A stretch of DNA of 64,000 nucleotides. It comes from Patescibacteria group bacterium UBA2772 (lineage in GTDB: Bacteria; Patescibacteriota; Minisyncoccia; Moranbacterales; DUUL01). Below, one piece after another: positions 46,112-55,298 of this stretch. The DNA lies in the NCBI GenBank assembly GCA_002352545.1, contig DEIO01000026.1, positions 9,644-73,643 of the forward strand, read 5' to 3'. A program made the position numbers and the translations under genes. How positions within the stretch are numbered: position 1 is the first letter of the stretch; the number at the start of each line of letters is the position of its first letter. Under the pieces are notes generated by a model, which made no database searches, had not been told where the DNA came from, and saw nothing but the letters and a program-made list of their open reading frames with translations.

Positions 46112-47971
46112 ATGCCAGGTTTACTTAATTTTGGGAAAAACAAAAAAAGCAAAGAAATTAACAAGAAAAAAGCGGTGGATCCTGCAATAAATATGCAAGG
46201 AGAAGTTTCTGACGATTTATTACAAAAGGAAAAACTCTATCAAGAAGGTCTTGCTAGAGTTATTGATCTTATTTCACCATCAGCTTTTGGTGTCTCTAGC
46301 TCTAATCTACAAATTGGAGATACTTTTTGTAGAACCTTGTTTGTAGCAGCTTATCCAAGAGCTCTTGCTATGGGATGGATGAATCCAGTGATAGGAACCG
46401 ATCTTCCTTTAGATATATCAATGTTTATCTATCCTGTTGATACGGGGACTATTTTGAAAAAGTTAAGAAAAAAAGTTACACAAATTCAGTCCGAGATGAA
46501 CATTGAGGCTGAAAAGGGATTAACAAGAGATCCGATTTTGGAAATGGCGTATAACAATGTAGAAGCTCTAAGGGATCAGTTGCAAGAAGGAGTAGAAAGA
46601 TTTTTCAAGTTTGGCTTATATTTTAATATTTTTGGAGAGACCAAGGAAGTTTTGGACAGAAATACTATTATGCTAGAATCTTTGCTAAATGCAAGATCTG
46701 TTTATACAAAAAGAACTATTTTTAGAATGAAAGAAGGTTTTGTTTCAACAATACCTCTTGGGGTTGATAAATTGATGAATGGTAACGCTTTAAATACATC
46801 ACCTCTTTCAACAACATTCCCTTTTGTTTCAGCGGATGTAACCTCGAATCAAGGAATCTTATATGGAATTAACAGACACAATAACTCCTTGATTTTATTT
46901 GATCGTTTTTCTATGGAAAATGCAAATATGGTTGTTTTTGCAAAATCTGGTGCAGGAAAGAGCTATACTGTTAAGTTGGAAATTTTACGTGCACTTATGT
47001 TGGGCTCTAGTGCTGTTATTATTGATCCAGAAGATGAATATAAATACCTTTCTGAAACAGTAGGTGGTTCTTATCTAAGAATTTCTTTAAACACTGATAA
47101 TCATATCAACCCATTCGATTTATCTGTTGAGGAGGGCATGGAAGTAGAAGATATCGTCAGAAGTACGATCGCTTCTTTATTGGGGTTATTAAAATTAATG
47201 CTTGGAACGTTGACTCCTGAGGAAGAATCAATTTTAGAACAGGCAATTAGAGAAACTTATGCAATTAGAGATATAACAGAAGATACGCCTTTAGATGACT
47301 TAAAAAGCAGAACAATGCCAATTTTGTCAGACCTATATGAAGTTCTTTCTAATATGAAAGGTGTTGAAGACCTAACTATTAGACTTCAAAAATATACAGA
47401 AGGTATATTTTCGGGATTTTTGAACAATAGAACAAATATATCATTAGATAATCAGTTGGTAGTTTTCAATATTAGAGATTTAGAAGAAGAGCTTCGTCCA
47501 ATGGCTATGTTTATGATTTTAAATTATATTTGGAAAGAAATTAGAATAAATATCAAAAAAAGGTTAATTGTTGTTGATGAGGCTTGGAGAATGATGGAAC
47601 ATGATGAAGCGGCAAGATTTTTATTTATGGTAGCGAAAAGAATAAGAAAGTATTACGGAGGACTTACAACAATTACACAGGATATTTCAGACTTTATGTC
47701 GTCTAAATATGGAAAGCCTATTGTGTCAAATTCTTCTATTCAAATGTTGATGAAACAATCTCAGTCAGCAATTGATGTTATTGCAGATACCTTTTATCTA
47801 ACAGACAGGGAAAAATATCTATTAATGGATTGTGATGTGGGAGAGGGAATATTTTTCGCAGGGCTTAAAAGAGCGGCTATTCAAGTAATCGCTTCATATG
47901 ACGAGGACAAAATAATAACAACTAATCCTGTTCAGAGAATTGAGATTGAAAAAGAAGAAAAAGACGATTAA
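46112..47971 (+). CDS. VirB4/TraC-family type IV secretion ATPase
   Basis: A 619-residue ATPase that powers substrate or pilin movement at the inner membrane. Walker A is FAKSGAGKSYTVKLEI (about 275-290), with IDPEDEYKYL following. Walker B is RLIVVDEAWRMMEHDEA (about 490), with the trailing ITQDISDFMSSKYGKPIVSNSS motif and a final YDEDKIITTNP. The N-terminus (about 40-250) continues the VirB4 N-domain. The size is below the typical 800 residues because the first part sits in the preceding gene. Confidence 0.93.
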   Translation: MPGLLNFGKNKKSKEINKKKAVDPAINMQGEVSDDLLQKEKLYQEGLARVIDLISPSAFGVSSSNLQIGDTFCRTLFVAAYPRALAMGWMNPVIGTDLPLDISMFIYPVDTGTILKKLRKKVTQIQSEMNIEAEKGLTRDPILEMAYNNVEALRDQLQEGVERFFKFGLYFNIFGETKEVLDRNTIMLESLLNARSVYTKRTIFRMKEGFVSTIPLGVDKLMNGNALNTSPLSTTFPFVSADVTSNQGILYGINRHNNSLILFDRFSMENANMVVFAKSGAGKSYTVKLEILRALMLGSSAVIIDPEDEYKYLSETVGGSYLRISLNTDNHINPFDLSVEEGMEVEDIVRSTIASLLGLLKLMLGTLTPEEESILEQAIRETYAIRDITEDTPLDDLKSRTMPILSDLYEVLSNMKGVEDLTIRLQKYTEGIFSGFLNNRTNISLDNQLVVFNIRDLEEELRPMAMFMILNYIWKEIRINIKKRLIVVDEAWRMMEHDEAARFLFMVAKRIRKYYGGLTTITQDISDFMSSKYGKPIVSNSSIQMLMKQSQSAIDVIADTFYLTDREKYLLMDCDVGEGIFFAGLKRAAIQVIASYDEDKIITTNPVQRIEIEKEEKDD

Positions 47972-48037
47972 AAAAGTTAGTTGATATAGTATCTTAATTT
48001 AGGGGTGTGATTAAGTTGAATTAAATAAATTAGTACT

Positions 48038-48811
48038 ATGAGAAATAAAAGGCTCAAGGGTGTGCCAAAAAACAGTAAGGATTATTATAAAAATTACTCA
48101 ACGGCGAGAACTAAATCGCCAGAAGAACAAGAAGCTATTGAAAGAAAAAACGGTTTTGTTTTGGGGTCCGAAAGAGGTGAAAAATTAGCAAATCAATCAG
48201 AGGTTTCCCAAAAATGGAACGGTGGCAAAAATGAAAACCAGCAAAGTAGGCAGCCATCAAATAAAACAACTAAAAATGATTCTTCAAAAACTGCGTCTGA
48301 AAGAGAAAAGTATAATAAACTACAACAAAGCAGAATCAAAGACCAAAGAACGGCAATGAAGTCAACTAGTTCCAAGAGTGTTGTAACAACGAGCAGTAAA
48401 GGTGGATCCACAAGAAGAGGTAGAGGCAAAAGAAGAAAAAGAAAACCACAGATAAATCAGGACATGGCATATGCAGCAGCTACTGCGTATAAAGAGATTA
48501 GTCCTTCTGAAGATGCAGCACATATAATAGCAATAGTTATTTCACTAGGTGCTGATATAGGAACATTAGTTCCGGTTTTAAATTGGGTGGTGGCTCCTTT
48601 GGCAATAATGACATTATGGGTTGTTTACTTTCTTGGAGGACATTGGCAAAAAAGAATTGGTAGAAAAGCAGTTGTTTCAGCGATGGGCTATTCTATAGAG
48701 ATGATTCCAGTCGCATCAGCTCTTCCAGCTTTCACAATTACGGCTGTTATGAATTATTCTATGGCGCTTATAGAGAAAAGACTTATAAAAATGCAAAATA
48801 ACGAAGTATAA
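48038..48811 (+). CDS. Membrane protein with basic disordered N-terminus, unknown function
   Basis: A 257-residue protein. The first 145 residues are Ser/Lys/Arg-rich and likely disordered (with GGSTRRGRGKRRKRKPQ). Residues 160-250 contain two or three membrane helices (AAHIIAIVISLGADIGTLVP, WVVAPLAIMTLWVVYFLGG, MIPVASALPAFTITAVMNY). The topology suggests that the basic tail is cytoplasmic. No family was recognised. Its stop overlaps the start of the next gene (ATGA, 1 bp shared). Confidence 0.65.
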   Translation: MRNKRLKGVPKNSKDYYKNYSTARTKSPEEQEAIERKNGFVLGSERGEKLANQSEVSQKWNGGKNENQQSRQPSNKTTKNDSSKTASEREKYNKLQQSRIKDQRTAMKSTSSKSVVTTSSKGGSTRRGRGKRRKRKPQINQDMAYAAATAYKEISPSEDAAHIIAIVISLGADIGTLVPVLNWVVAPLAIMTLWVVYFLGGHWQKRIGRKAVVSAMGYSIEMIPVASALPAFTITAVMNYSMALIEKRLIKMQNNEV

Positions 48812-49485
48812 TGAAGAAAAAAGAGAAAGAAGATATACTATTTGGAATGATAGTTCTACTTAATTTTTTATTGGTAATACTATTAACAAATCTTTTTTTA
48901 AAAGATGTTAGAGCAGGTGGTATTTGGGAGTGGATGGTAATTTCTGCTTTGTTTTTATTTATATCGCCTTTTTTTATTGTTAAAAAAATATTCAATGAAA
49001 ATACAGATGAATATTTTTTGAAATTTAATCCTGATTATAAGGAAATAATATACTCAATATTCATAGCTTCTTTTTTTGTTGCGGTGATGTGTCTTTTTGT
49101 GGTAAAATTAAACTGGTTAAATAGTTTAAGAATATCCTCGTGGGTATTAGCAGAAGATGTAAAATTGATGTTATTTGTTGATCTTTTGATTTTACCGGTA
49201 GTTGTTTTTTCTAAAGAATTTTTCTTTAGAGGATTTATATTAAAAAGACTATTGTCTTTAACAAATGTTTTTTCTGCTATTGTAATTCAAGCAATTTTAT
49301 TTCTAATTTTTGAAATAGGCACCGGAGAAATGATTTCTTGGAAGAGTATGTTACTTATATTGTTTCCTAATATACTTTTAGGATTTTTAGCTTATAAAAA
49401 CAAATCGATTGTTGTTTCAACAGTTTTTCATTGGGTGTATTTGTTAATTTTAGATATTTATTTCTACTACCAATTTGCGTCGTAG
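48811..49485 (+). CDS. CPBP/CAAX-like intramembrane protease homologue, atypical active site
   Basis: A 224-residue protein with about seven membrane helices. The segment VVFSKEFFFRGFILKRLLSL matches the EExxxR motif of CPBP proteases except that the first Glu is Lys. A later FHWVYLLILD provides the His of the second motif. Canonical catalysis needs the Glu pair, so activity is uncertain. Within a secretion operon a role in processing or chaperoning pilin or lipoprotein partners would be a guess. Confidence 0.7.
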   Translation: MKKKEKEDILFGMIVLLNFLLVILLTNLFLKDVRAGGIWEWMVISALFLFISPFFIVKKIFNENTDEYFLKFNPDYKEIIYSIFIASFFVAVMCLFVVKLNWLNSLRISSWVLAEDVKLMLFVDLLILPVVVFSKEFFFRGFILKRLLSLTNVFSAIVIQAILFLIFEIGTGEMISWKSMLLILFPNILLGFLAYKNKSIVVSTVFHWVYLLILDIYFYYQFAS

Positions 49486-49506
49486 GAGCTTAAACAAAAA
49501 TAAATT

Positions 49507-52485
49507 ATGAAAAAATACAAAAAAATAGCGATGTTTTGTATTGCAGCAATGTTTTTGCTGCTGTTCAGTGTAAATGATGTATCTGCTGAGCCTCAGTGCA
49601 AGATTGTAGCAAAAAAAGGTGTTACTATTGATCTAGAAAGAATGTCAGAATGTATGGAAGATAGGTATGGATTTGACAAAGATGCTCTGCGAAGAGGTAA
49701 TAAGAAAAAAATGGTTCCATTAGTGGACGTTTCTTTTAACAAAACAGATCCAAAAGAGGGTGAAAAAGTTACAGCACTTGCTTCTCCTAAGGGTTTTAAG
49801 AATAGTATGGAGGATCTTTTCTATACCTGGTACATAGTACACACAAACGATGATGGATCATATGCTAACACCATTGAAGCTGGGAAGCAAGAAGCAATGG
49901 GTATTATAGCTAGAGGAGAATTTGATGCTGGTCTTTTCGGGATTAACTATGGTACAGTTCCTGTTGCAGCAAGAGATGAAGATGGTTATAATGCTGCGTA
50001 TGGAGGCGACGATGGTGTCGGTGCCAAAAGAGGAAAAAAGGCTGGTGAATGGGATGACGAAACGGATAATATTTTTGGTGACGAAAATGAGCCAAATCCA
50101 GCAGAAAATCTTATGTTTGATGAAAAAAAACAAATTGTTAAGACAGACTCAATTTCACGTTGTTATAGACATAATTTTGGAGCACAAACAGATGAAAGTA
50201 ATCTAGGAAAGCCTGGAAGTGGAGGAGCTTCGAAAGATAAACGAGCTGGAAGAGATATGATTATCGATTGCGAACATGAATTTGCTAGATGTTTTTCAGG
50301 TGGTGGAGTTGTAGGAACTATCGGTGATGGTGACTTTGGTGTTACAGAGGAGGCTTGTTGGGGAACTGATCCAACAAATGCAGATACTGATGGAGATGGA
50401 ATTATTGATGAAGCTGATCTAGCAGGACTTAATCAAACTCAATTAACTTGGATTTATCGTCCTGGTGATAGAGTTGGAGTTATTATTGAAGGAACTTCTA
50501 TGATTCCAATTTCTGAAGGAGGAGAAGAAACAACTTTTTCGATTAATGGATATAGAATAACAGATCCAGTTACTGGAGCGATTGTTGAGGTTGGTTCTAG
50601 AGCAGCAGCTTCTGGGTATTGCGAACAGTTTTTACCAGATAGTATTGATATGGGAGATGCCTCAGCTGGAGGAGCTGGAGGAGCTGGAGGAGCTGGGGGA
50701 GCGGCTTTGTCTGGAGGATCTGGAGGAACAGGTGGAAGTGCTAGTACTAATATTGATCTGGATGCTGATATGACAGCTTATAATGTTGGAATGGCTCAAT
50801 ATGATGCATGTGATGATAGTTTGGAGGAGATATATGAATCAGGAGATGTGTCTGACGCTGATGGAGAATTAAATGCTTATTATAAAATCATGTGGGCTGC
50901 GCCAGGAATTTGCTCAGGACATGATGAGAGTATGAACTTTATTGGAGATGATGACTGTGAGCCTGGTTTCACACATTCCTCTGACTGGGGTTTTCCTTAT
51001 CAAGCAACAATTTCAATTAATGAAACAGGTGGAACAGCGCTAGACCCTGAACTTAGCGTAATTCCAGAAGCACCTCAATATGATGGTGTAGAGCCTAACT
51101 TTGATAATAAAAGATCTGATTTAATTACTGTAAATGCTAGTTTAAGCAACGAAGGTGTTAATGAGGACTTTCTGCATTATAAGTGGAGTATAGATCGTTG
51201 TAATGGAAATGATTTTACTGCTTGTAATAATCCTGTTAATAATTTAAAGTACGAATCTTTTACAGAAGGAATGGGTGTTAGAGAGCTTAAATTTTTACCA
51301 ACATCTGATATATTTAATGGTGTTGCTAGTGACAAAGTTTGGTTAAGAGCAACAGTTATTGTTAGCGAGCATGAGTCTTTAGCTGGAGGCCAACATACAG
51401 ATATTGACGGACGTACCGTTGGAGCGGTTGAAAGGATCTATTTTCCAGTTACTAAAAATATTGTTGATATAACTTTAAGTGGTGTAGAGGTTAATGGAGG
51501 TGGTAACTGGGCTGTTGATCCTGCTATTGGTGTAGGAGGTCTTATCTGTGATGCAAATTTATACAAAGATATTTGTCCAGTATATCCTTATCAAGCAATT
51601 AAAGCGCAAGCAGCGATTGCAGCTGGGGTTGCAGGAACAACCTATAAATATTCTTGGCAAATAAATGATACAAAAGTTGAAGCACCAGAGGATTATACTA
51701 ATATCTCAGGGATGCTTAGTGCAGACAATCAAACCAATGAAATTTATATTCCAATTCAAGCTGTTGAAGACGAAATTATTTCTTTGCAACTTACTACAAA
51801 AATAACACTTCCGTCCGGTGAAATGAGTGAACATGTTTCACAGAGAATCCTTTCTGCTGCAAGTCCAAAGCCAGCCATTGAACTTGTTGCCGGTGCTACA
51901 GCGACACTTAGGTCTGATGGTACGCCTTCGGATTCTGTTTATGAAGCTCGTAATTTACAAACTGTTACATTTAGAGCTCTTCCAGTACCAAGATATTTGA
52001 CTATAAATGATCCTACTACTCCGCAAGAAGAACATGAAGTTGATTTGATTTGGTATCTAAATGATATTGAGGTAGATGCACAATTTATTGCTGAGAACAG
52101 ATTATTGCTAAATACAGCAGTTGGAGTTGATACAATAACGTTTACTATTCCAGTTGATATGACTTTGGCAACAGGTATTGATTTGAAGGCTAGGCTGGTT
52201 AAAAACTTTACCTCTGGTGCTGCAACAGATTATGTTGATATGATGAAAAGTACCTGGAGAGTCAATGATATTCATACACTAGCTAGTGACACAGCTATTT
52301 CTGTCAGAGCTGAATTCGATATGTTATTAGCTTCAGATACAACACTGAAACAATATATAGCTTCTTCCTTTAGTAATGCACCGCATTATCTAATTTTTAC
52401 AATAAGGCTTGCGATTGCAATGGTACTTATTTGGAGCATTATGTTTGGATTTTCTTATGCAGTTAGACTAAACAGAGAATTATAA
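49507..52485 (+). CDS. Large secreted protein with Gly-repeat linker and C-terminal membrane anchor
   Basis: A 992-residue protein with an N-terminal signal (MKKYKKIAMFCIAAMFLLLF), a Ca-binding T3-like unit (WGTDPTNADTDGDGIIDEAD, near 285-305), a Gly/Ala/Ser-rich linker (about 385-415), several beta-rich extracellular domains and a single C-terminal transmembrane helix (about 960-985) with a short basic tail. At least ten Cys are present in the ectodomain. Most of the protein is therefore extracellular and tethered. It is the largest gene of the secretion block and may be its surface or tip component. Confidence 0.75.
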   Translation: MKKYKKIAMFCIAAMFLLLFSVNDVSAEPQCKIVAKKGVTIDLERMSECMEDRYGFDKDALRRGNKKKMVPLVDVSFNKTDPKEGEKVTALASPKGFKNSMEDLFYTWYIVHTNDDGSYANTIEAGKQEAMGIIARGEFDAGLFGINYGTVPVAARDEDGYNAAYGGDDGVGAKRGKKAGEWDDETDNIFGDENEPNPAENLMFDEKKQIVKTDSISRCYRHNFGAQTDESNLGKPGSGGASKDKRAGRDMIIDCEHEFARCFSGGGVVGTIGDGDFGVTEEACWGTDPTNADTDGDGIIDEADLAGLNQTQLTWIYRPGDRVGVIIEGTSMIPISEGGEETTFSINGYRITDPVTGAIVEVGSRAAASGYCEQFLPDSIDMGDASAGGAGGAGGAGGAALSGGSGGTGGSASTNIDLDADMTAYNVGMAQYDACDDSLEEIYESGDVSDADGELNAYYKIMWAAPGICSGHDESMNFIGDDDCEPGFTHSSDWGFPYQATISINETGGTALDPELSVIPEAPQYDGVEPNFDNKRSDLITVNASLSNEGVNEDFLHYKWSIDRCNGNDFTACNNPVNNLKYESFTEGMGVRELKFLPTSDIFNGVASDKVWLRATVIVSEHESLAGGQHTDIDGRTVGAVERIYFPVTKNIVDITLSGVEVNGGGNWAVDPAIGVGGLICDANLYKDICPVYPYQAIKAQAAIAAGVAGTTYKYSWQINDTKVEAPEDYTNISGMLSADNQTNEIYIPIQAVEDEIISLQLTTKITLPSGEMSEHVSQRILSAASPKPAIELVAGATATLRSDGTPSDSVYEARNLQTVTFRALPVPRYLTINDPTTPQEEHEVDLIWYLNDIEVDAQFIAENRLLLNTAVGVDTITFTIPVDMTLATGIDLKARLVKNFTSGAATDYVDMMKSTWRVNDIHTLASDTAISVRAEFDMLLASDTTLKQYIASSFSNAPHYLIFTIRLAIAMVLIWSIMFGFSYAVRLNREL
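50664..50705 (+). repeat. In-frame 9-bp tandem repeat in the Gly-rich linker
   Basis: Four near-identical copies of a CTGGAGGAG unit encode GAGGAGGAG-type residues. The unit length is a multiple of three, so length changes keep the frame. Confidence 0.7.
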
Positions 52486-52499
52486 CATAATATCAGTAT

Positions 52500-52913
52500 A
52501 TGCGATTAGACAAAAATAAAAGTATTCTATTCATTGGCCTAGTGTTTTTGTTTCAAACTACTAGTGTTTTTGCTGGGGGGTACACAACAAAAGAACTTAT
52601 TCCAGGTGAAGCTGTTGGCTCGAATGATTTCATGACTTATTTGAATTCGTTTTATAATTTTGGTATTGCTATATCAGCATTACTTGCGGTGTTTATGATT
52701 GGGTTCGGTGCTTTTAAATATGTAGCTCTTTCTGCTGGAAATGCCTCGACTATGAGTGATGCGAAAGAAACTGTTTATAGTGCTATCTTTGGATTGACAT
52801 TGGCTTTAATCGCTTGGTTAATTTTATATGTTATTAATCCTGATTTGGTGAATAACTCAATGACAACAATTCCTACAATTAAAGATTGTACTAATCCGGC
52901 TAACTGTAAGTAG
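52500..52913 (+). CDS. VirB2/TrbC-like pilin subunit
   Basis: A 137-residue protein with a signal peptide (about 9-25, ending near VFAGG), two hydrophobic helices (about 52-72 and 97-117) and a short C-terminus, the layout of VirB2/TrbC pilins. The stretch FMTYLNSFYNFGIAISALLAV is typical of the CPR form. It lies directly after the large anchored protein gene (15-bp gap), which fits a pilus or channel subunit. Confidence 0.75.
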   Translation: MRLDKNKSILFIGLVFLFQTTSVFAGGYTTKELIPGEAVGSNDFMTYLNSFYNFGIAISALLAVFMIGFGAFKYVALSAGNASTMSDAKETVYSAIFGLTLALIAWLILYVINPDLVNNSMTTIPTIKDCTNPANCK

Positions 52914-52936
52914 AAATTTACGGACAAATTAAATAA

Positions 52937-54106
52937 ATGGCAAAAAAAGTTTTTATAGTTTTTGTAATATTGTTTCTAACAATGTTATTAGGTTTCGCGA
53001 TACACAGTATTTCTTCTGAGGAAGAGAGTTTTATTATTGGAGAGAAGCCAACAGGCGCGGAAGTTGGAGAAGAGGATGATCCAGGAGGGTCGAATCAAAC
53101 TGATCCCGGGGAGGAAGAATTTAATGAAGGGAAACTTACCAAAATTATTGATGGAGGAATGGGAGTTGTTCGGGGAGTTACCTTGAATTATTCAACGGAA
53201 CAAGTTTTATATTATCAGAAAAGAAACTTTTTACTAGCTAATTTTAATGGTAAAACAAAAAGTTCAGTTGGGGGATATCCTTTCATTAATGTTAAGGATA
53301 TAAAATGGAATATCACTAAAGAAAAAGCTTTAGTGAAGGACAATCATAGATACTATATCTATGATTTAAATAAAAATAAAGCAGAAGAATTAAGCAAAAA
53401 AATTGATTATGCTGTTTGGTTTAAATATATGCTTAAAGATAAAATTGCATATAAGTTTTATGATGTTGATACAGGGAAGAGAAAATTAGCAATAGCAGAT
53501 TCTGATGGACAAAATGAGGAAGTTTTAGTAGAAGAGTTGCCTTTTAGAATGGTTGGAATTGAAATACCAGAAAACGGTAGTAAGGTATGTTATTTTAGAG
53601 AACCAGATGCTAATTTTAAAGCTAGATTGAATTGTGTAAACTTAAAGACAAAGCAAAAGGAAATTTTACACAGAGGTTCATTTGCAGCTGATTATAGGTG
53701 GGCAAAAAATGGAAATAGAATACTAACTTCTTATGTTAGTGAGCAGATTGGTAGTAAAATGGTGTTGGGCTCAATGAATGGAAAAGGCGGTGAATTTAGA
53801 AGCTTTAATTTCCCAACATCAGTAGACAAGTGTGTCTGGTCTAAGGATAACAGAAAGATCTATTGTGCTATGATGGTTTTTAAAGAAAAAAACATTATAT
53901 TACCAAATGACTGGAGTCTAAGTAAATATCAATCAATGGATACTTTCTGGGAACTTGATGTTGAGACTGGTAAAAAAAGAAGACTCTTAGAAAGTGCCGA
54001 AATGACTTCAGTCGATGCAACGAATTTATTTTTAGATAGTAATGAAGGAAAATTATTTTTTACAGACAAAAATTCTAAAAGTGTCTATGTTATATCTTTG
54101 AAATAG
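52937..54106 (+). CDS. Membrane-anchored beta-propeller-like protein (TolB/PD40-like)
   Basis: A 389-residue protein with an N-terminal membrane helix (about 5-24), an acidic linker, then repeated beta-blade-like segments with DYAVWFKYMLKDKIAY, LAIADSDGQNEEVL, ADYRWAKNGNRILTSYVSE and DKCVWSKDNRKIYCAM, as in PD40/WD40-type propellers. It is the last gene of the secretion block. Its 3' end overlaps the 3' end of the convergent O-antigen ligase-like gene by 17 bp, with no terminator between. Confidence 0.72.
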   Translation: MAKKVFIVFVILFLTMLLGFAIHSISSEEESFIIGEKPTGAEVGEEDDPGGSNQTDPGEEEFNEGKLTKIIDGGMGVVRGVTLNYSTEQVLYYQKRNFLLANFNGKTKSSVGGYPFINVKDIKWNITKEKALVKDNHRYYIYDLNKNKAEELSKKIDYAVWFKYMLKDKIAYKFYDVDTGKRKLAIADSDGQNEEVLVEELPFRMVGIEIPENGSKVCYFREPDANFKARLNCVNLKTKQKEILHRGSFAADYRWAKNGNRILTSYVSEQIGSKMVLGSMNGKGGEFRSFNFPTSVDKCVWSKDNRKIYCAMMVFKEKNIILPNDWSLSKYQSMDTFWELDVETGKKRRLLESAEMTSVDATNLFLDSNEGKLFFTDKNSKSVYVISLK

Positions 54107-55298
54107 TTATTTCTTTAGGGTAAAACAAAAGAATGCCTAGAAATAACCAAAAAATAACAGATAAGTCATTTTTCCAAATTGTTGTATCAATAATACCGTG
54201 AATAAGAAGATAAAACAGCATAAAGAAGATAAGCGCTCCTAGGGGCGTTTTTTTAGTATTCCACTTAGAGACGAATAAGATGATAATTCCAAAAAGTGAG
54301 AATAAACCACCTTCTACTAGAAAAAGTAAGAAATTATTGTGAGGATGTGGAACGGCCCATTGAGGAAAGGGAGGATTATAGCGCTGTTTTGACAGGTATT
54401 TTTCTTGAAAGTTTCCTGGCCCAATTCCTGTAAGATAATCGTTAGCAATAATTTGTCTAGTGACCTCATATATTACAATACGGGAATCAGTTGAAGTAGG
54501 AGGTGACTTTTGTGTATATCCTAAGGAAGAGGTTATTTTTTGAGAAAACAACAATGTTATTGAGATACAGAAGATGATTGCAAGTAAAAGCAACTGAAGA
54601 TTATTATAGCGTATATTTCTAATTTCTTTTACAAAAAATACAAAAAGTAGAACTATTAGAGTTAGAAATGCACCAGTTGATGAAGTGGCTATTGTGGAAA
54701 AGGTGTGGATAAGAAGTAAAAGTAATAAAAAGTACTTTAAAATAGGGCTTTTAAAGTACTTTTTACTGTTGATAAGATTAATAAGCAGAAGAATCGATAA
54801 AGAGAGTAGTATGGCAAGGTGATTAGGTGAATCTAGAAAAATTTCAACTCTCCCATCAAAAGTTAGTTCTTTGGTAAAAAAATAAAAAATCCCGGTACTT
54901 GCGAGAAAAGTACTCATAGAAAGATAGGATAGAAGGATATTTTTTATGGTAAGTAGCGACTTGTTTACTAAAAAAGAAACAGTCCAAGAGAAAAAGATTG
55001 GTAAAAACAAAAAACTTTTCAGAATGCCTAAATTATCAAAGATGTTTATTTTAGTTGTATTGAAAAGAAAGGAAACAAAAAAGCCAATAAATATGAACAA
55101 AAAAGCTATCTTTGTAAGTAGGGATATATTAAGAAAGTTTTTTAAATATTTTTTTCTTATTATCCAGGTTAGATTAGTAAGTACAGACAATAAAAGCAAT
55201 AGATCAAGAATATTTAAACTAGCATTTCTAAAAAGAGGCACTTTGATTAAGTGAAGAGGAATCAGGGCAATAGTAATGTAATTTATGAGCTTAATCAT
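54090..55298 (-). CDS. O-antigen ligase/polymerase (WaaL/Wzy)-like membrane protein 2
   Basis: A 402-residue protein with about 11 membrane helices. The large periplasmic loop contains GIGPGNFQEKYLSKQRYNPP and WAVPHPHNNFLLFLVEGGLFS, the conserved Gly-x-Gly and HPHN motif of the Wzy_C/WaaL family. It would join or polymerise lipid-linked glycans at the outer face of the membrane. The start overlaps the upstream homologue by 8 bp. It is the last gene of the three-gene polysaccharide operon. Confidence 0.85.
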   Translation of the reverse strand: MIKLINYITIALIPLHLIKVPLFRNASLNILDLLLLLSVLTNLTWIIRKKYLKNFLNISLLTKIAFLFIFIGFFVSFLFNTTKINIFDNLGILKSFLFLPIFFSWTVSFLVNKSLLTIKNILLSYLSMSTFLASTGIFYFFTKELTFDGRVEIFLDSPNHLAILLSLSILLLINLINSKKYFKSPILKYFLLLLLLIHTFSTIATSSTGAFLTLIVLLFVFFVKEIRNIRYNNLQLLLLAIIFCISITLLFSQKITSSLGYTQKSPPTSTDSRIVIYEVTRQIIANDYLTGIGPGNFQEKYLSKQRYNPPFPQWAVPHPHNNFLLFLVEGGLFSLFGIIILFVSKWNTKKTPLGALIFFMLFYLLIHGIIDTTIWKNDLSVIFWLFLGILLFYPKEITISKI

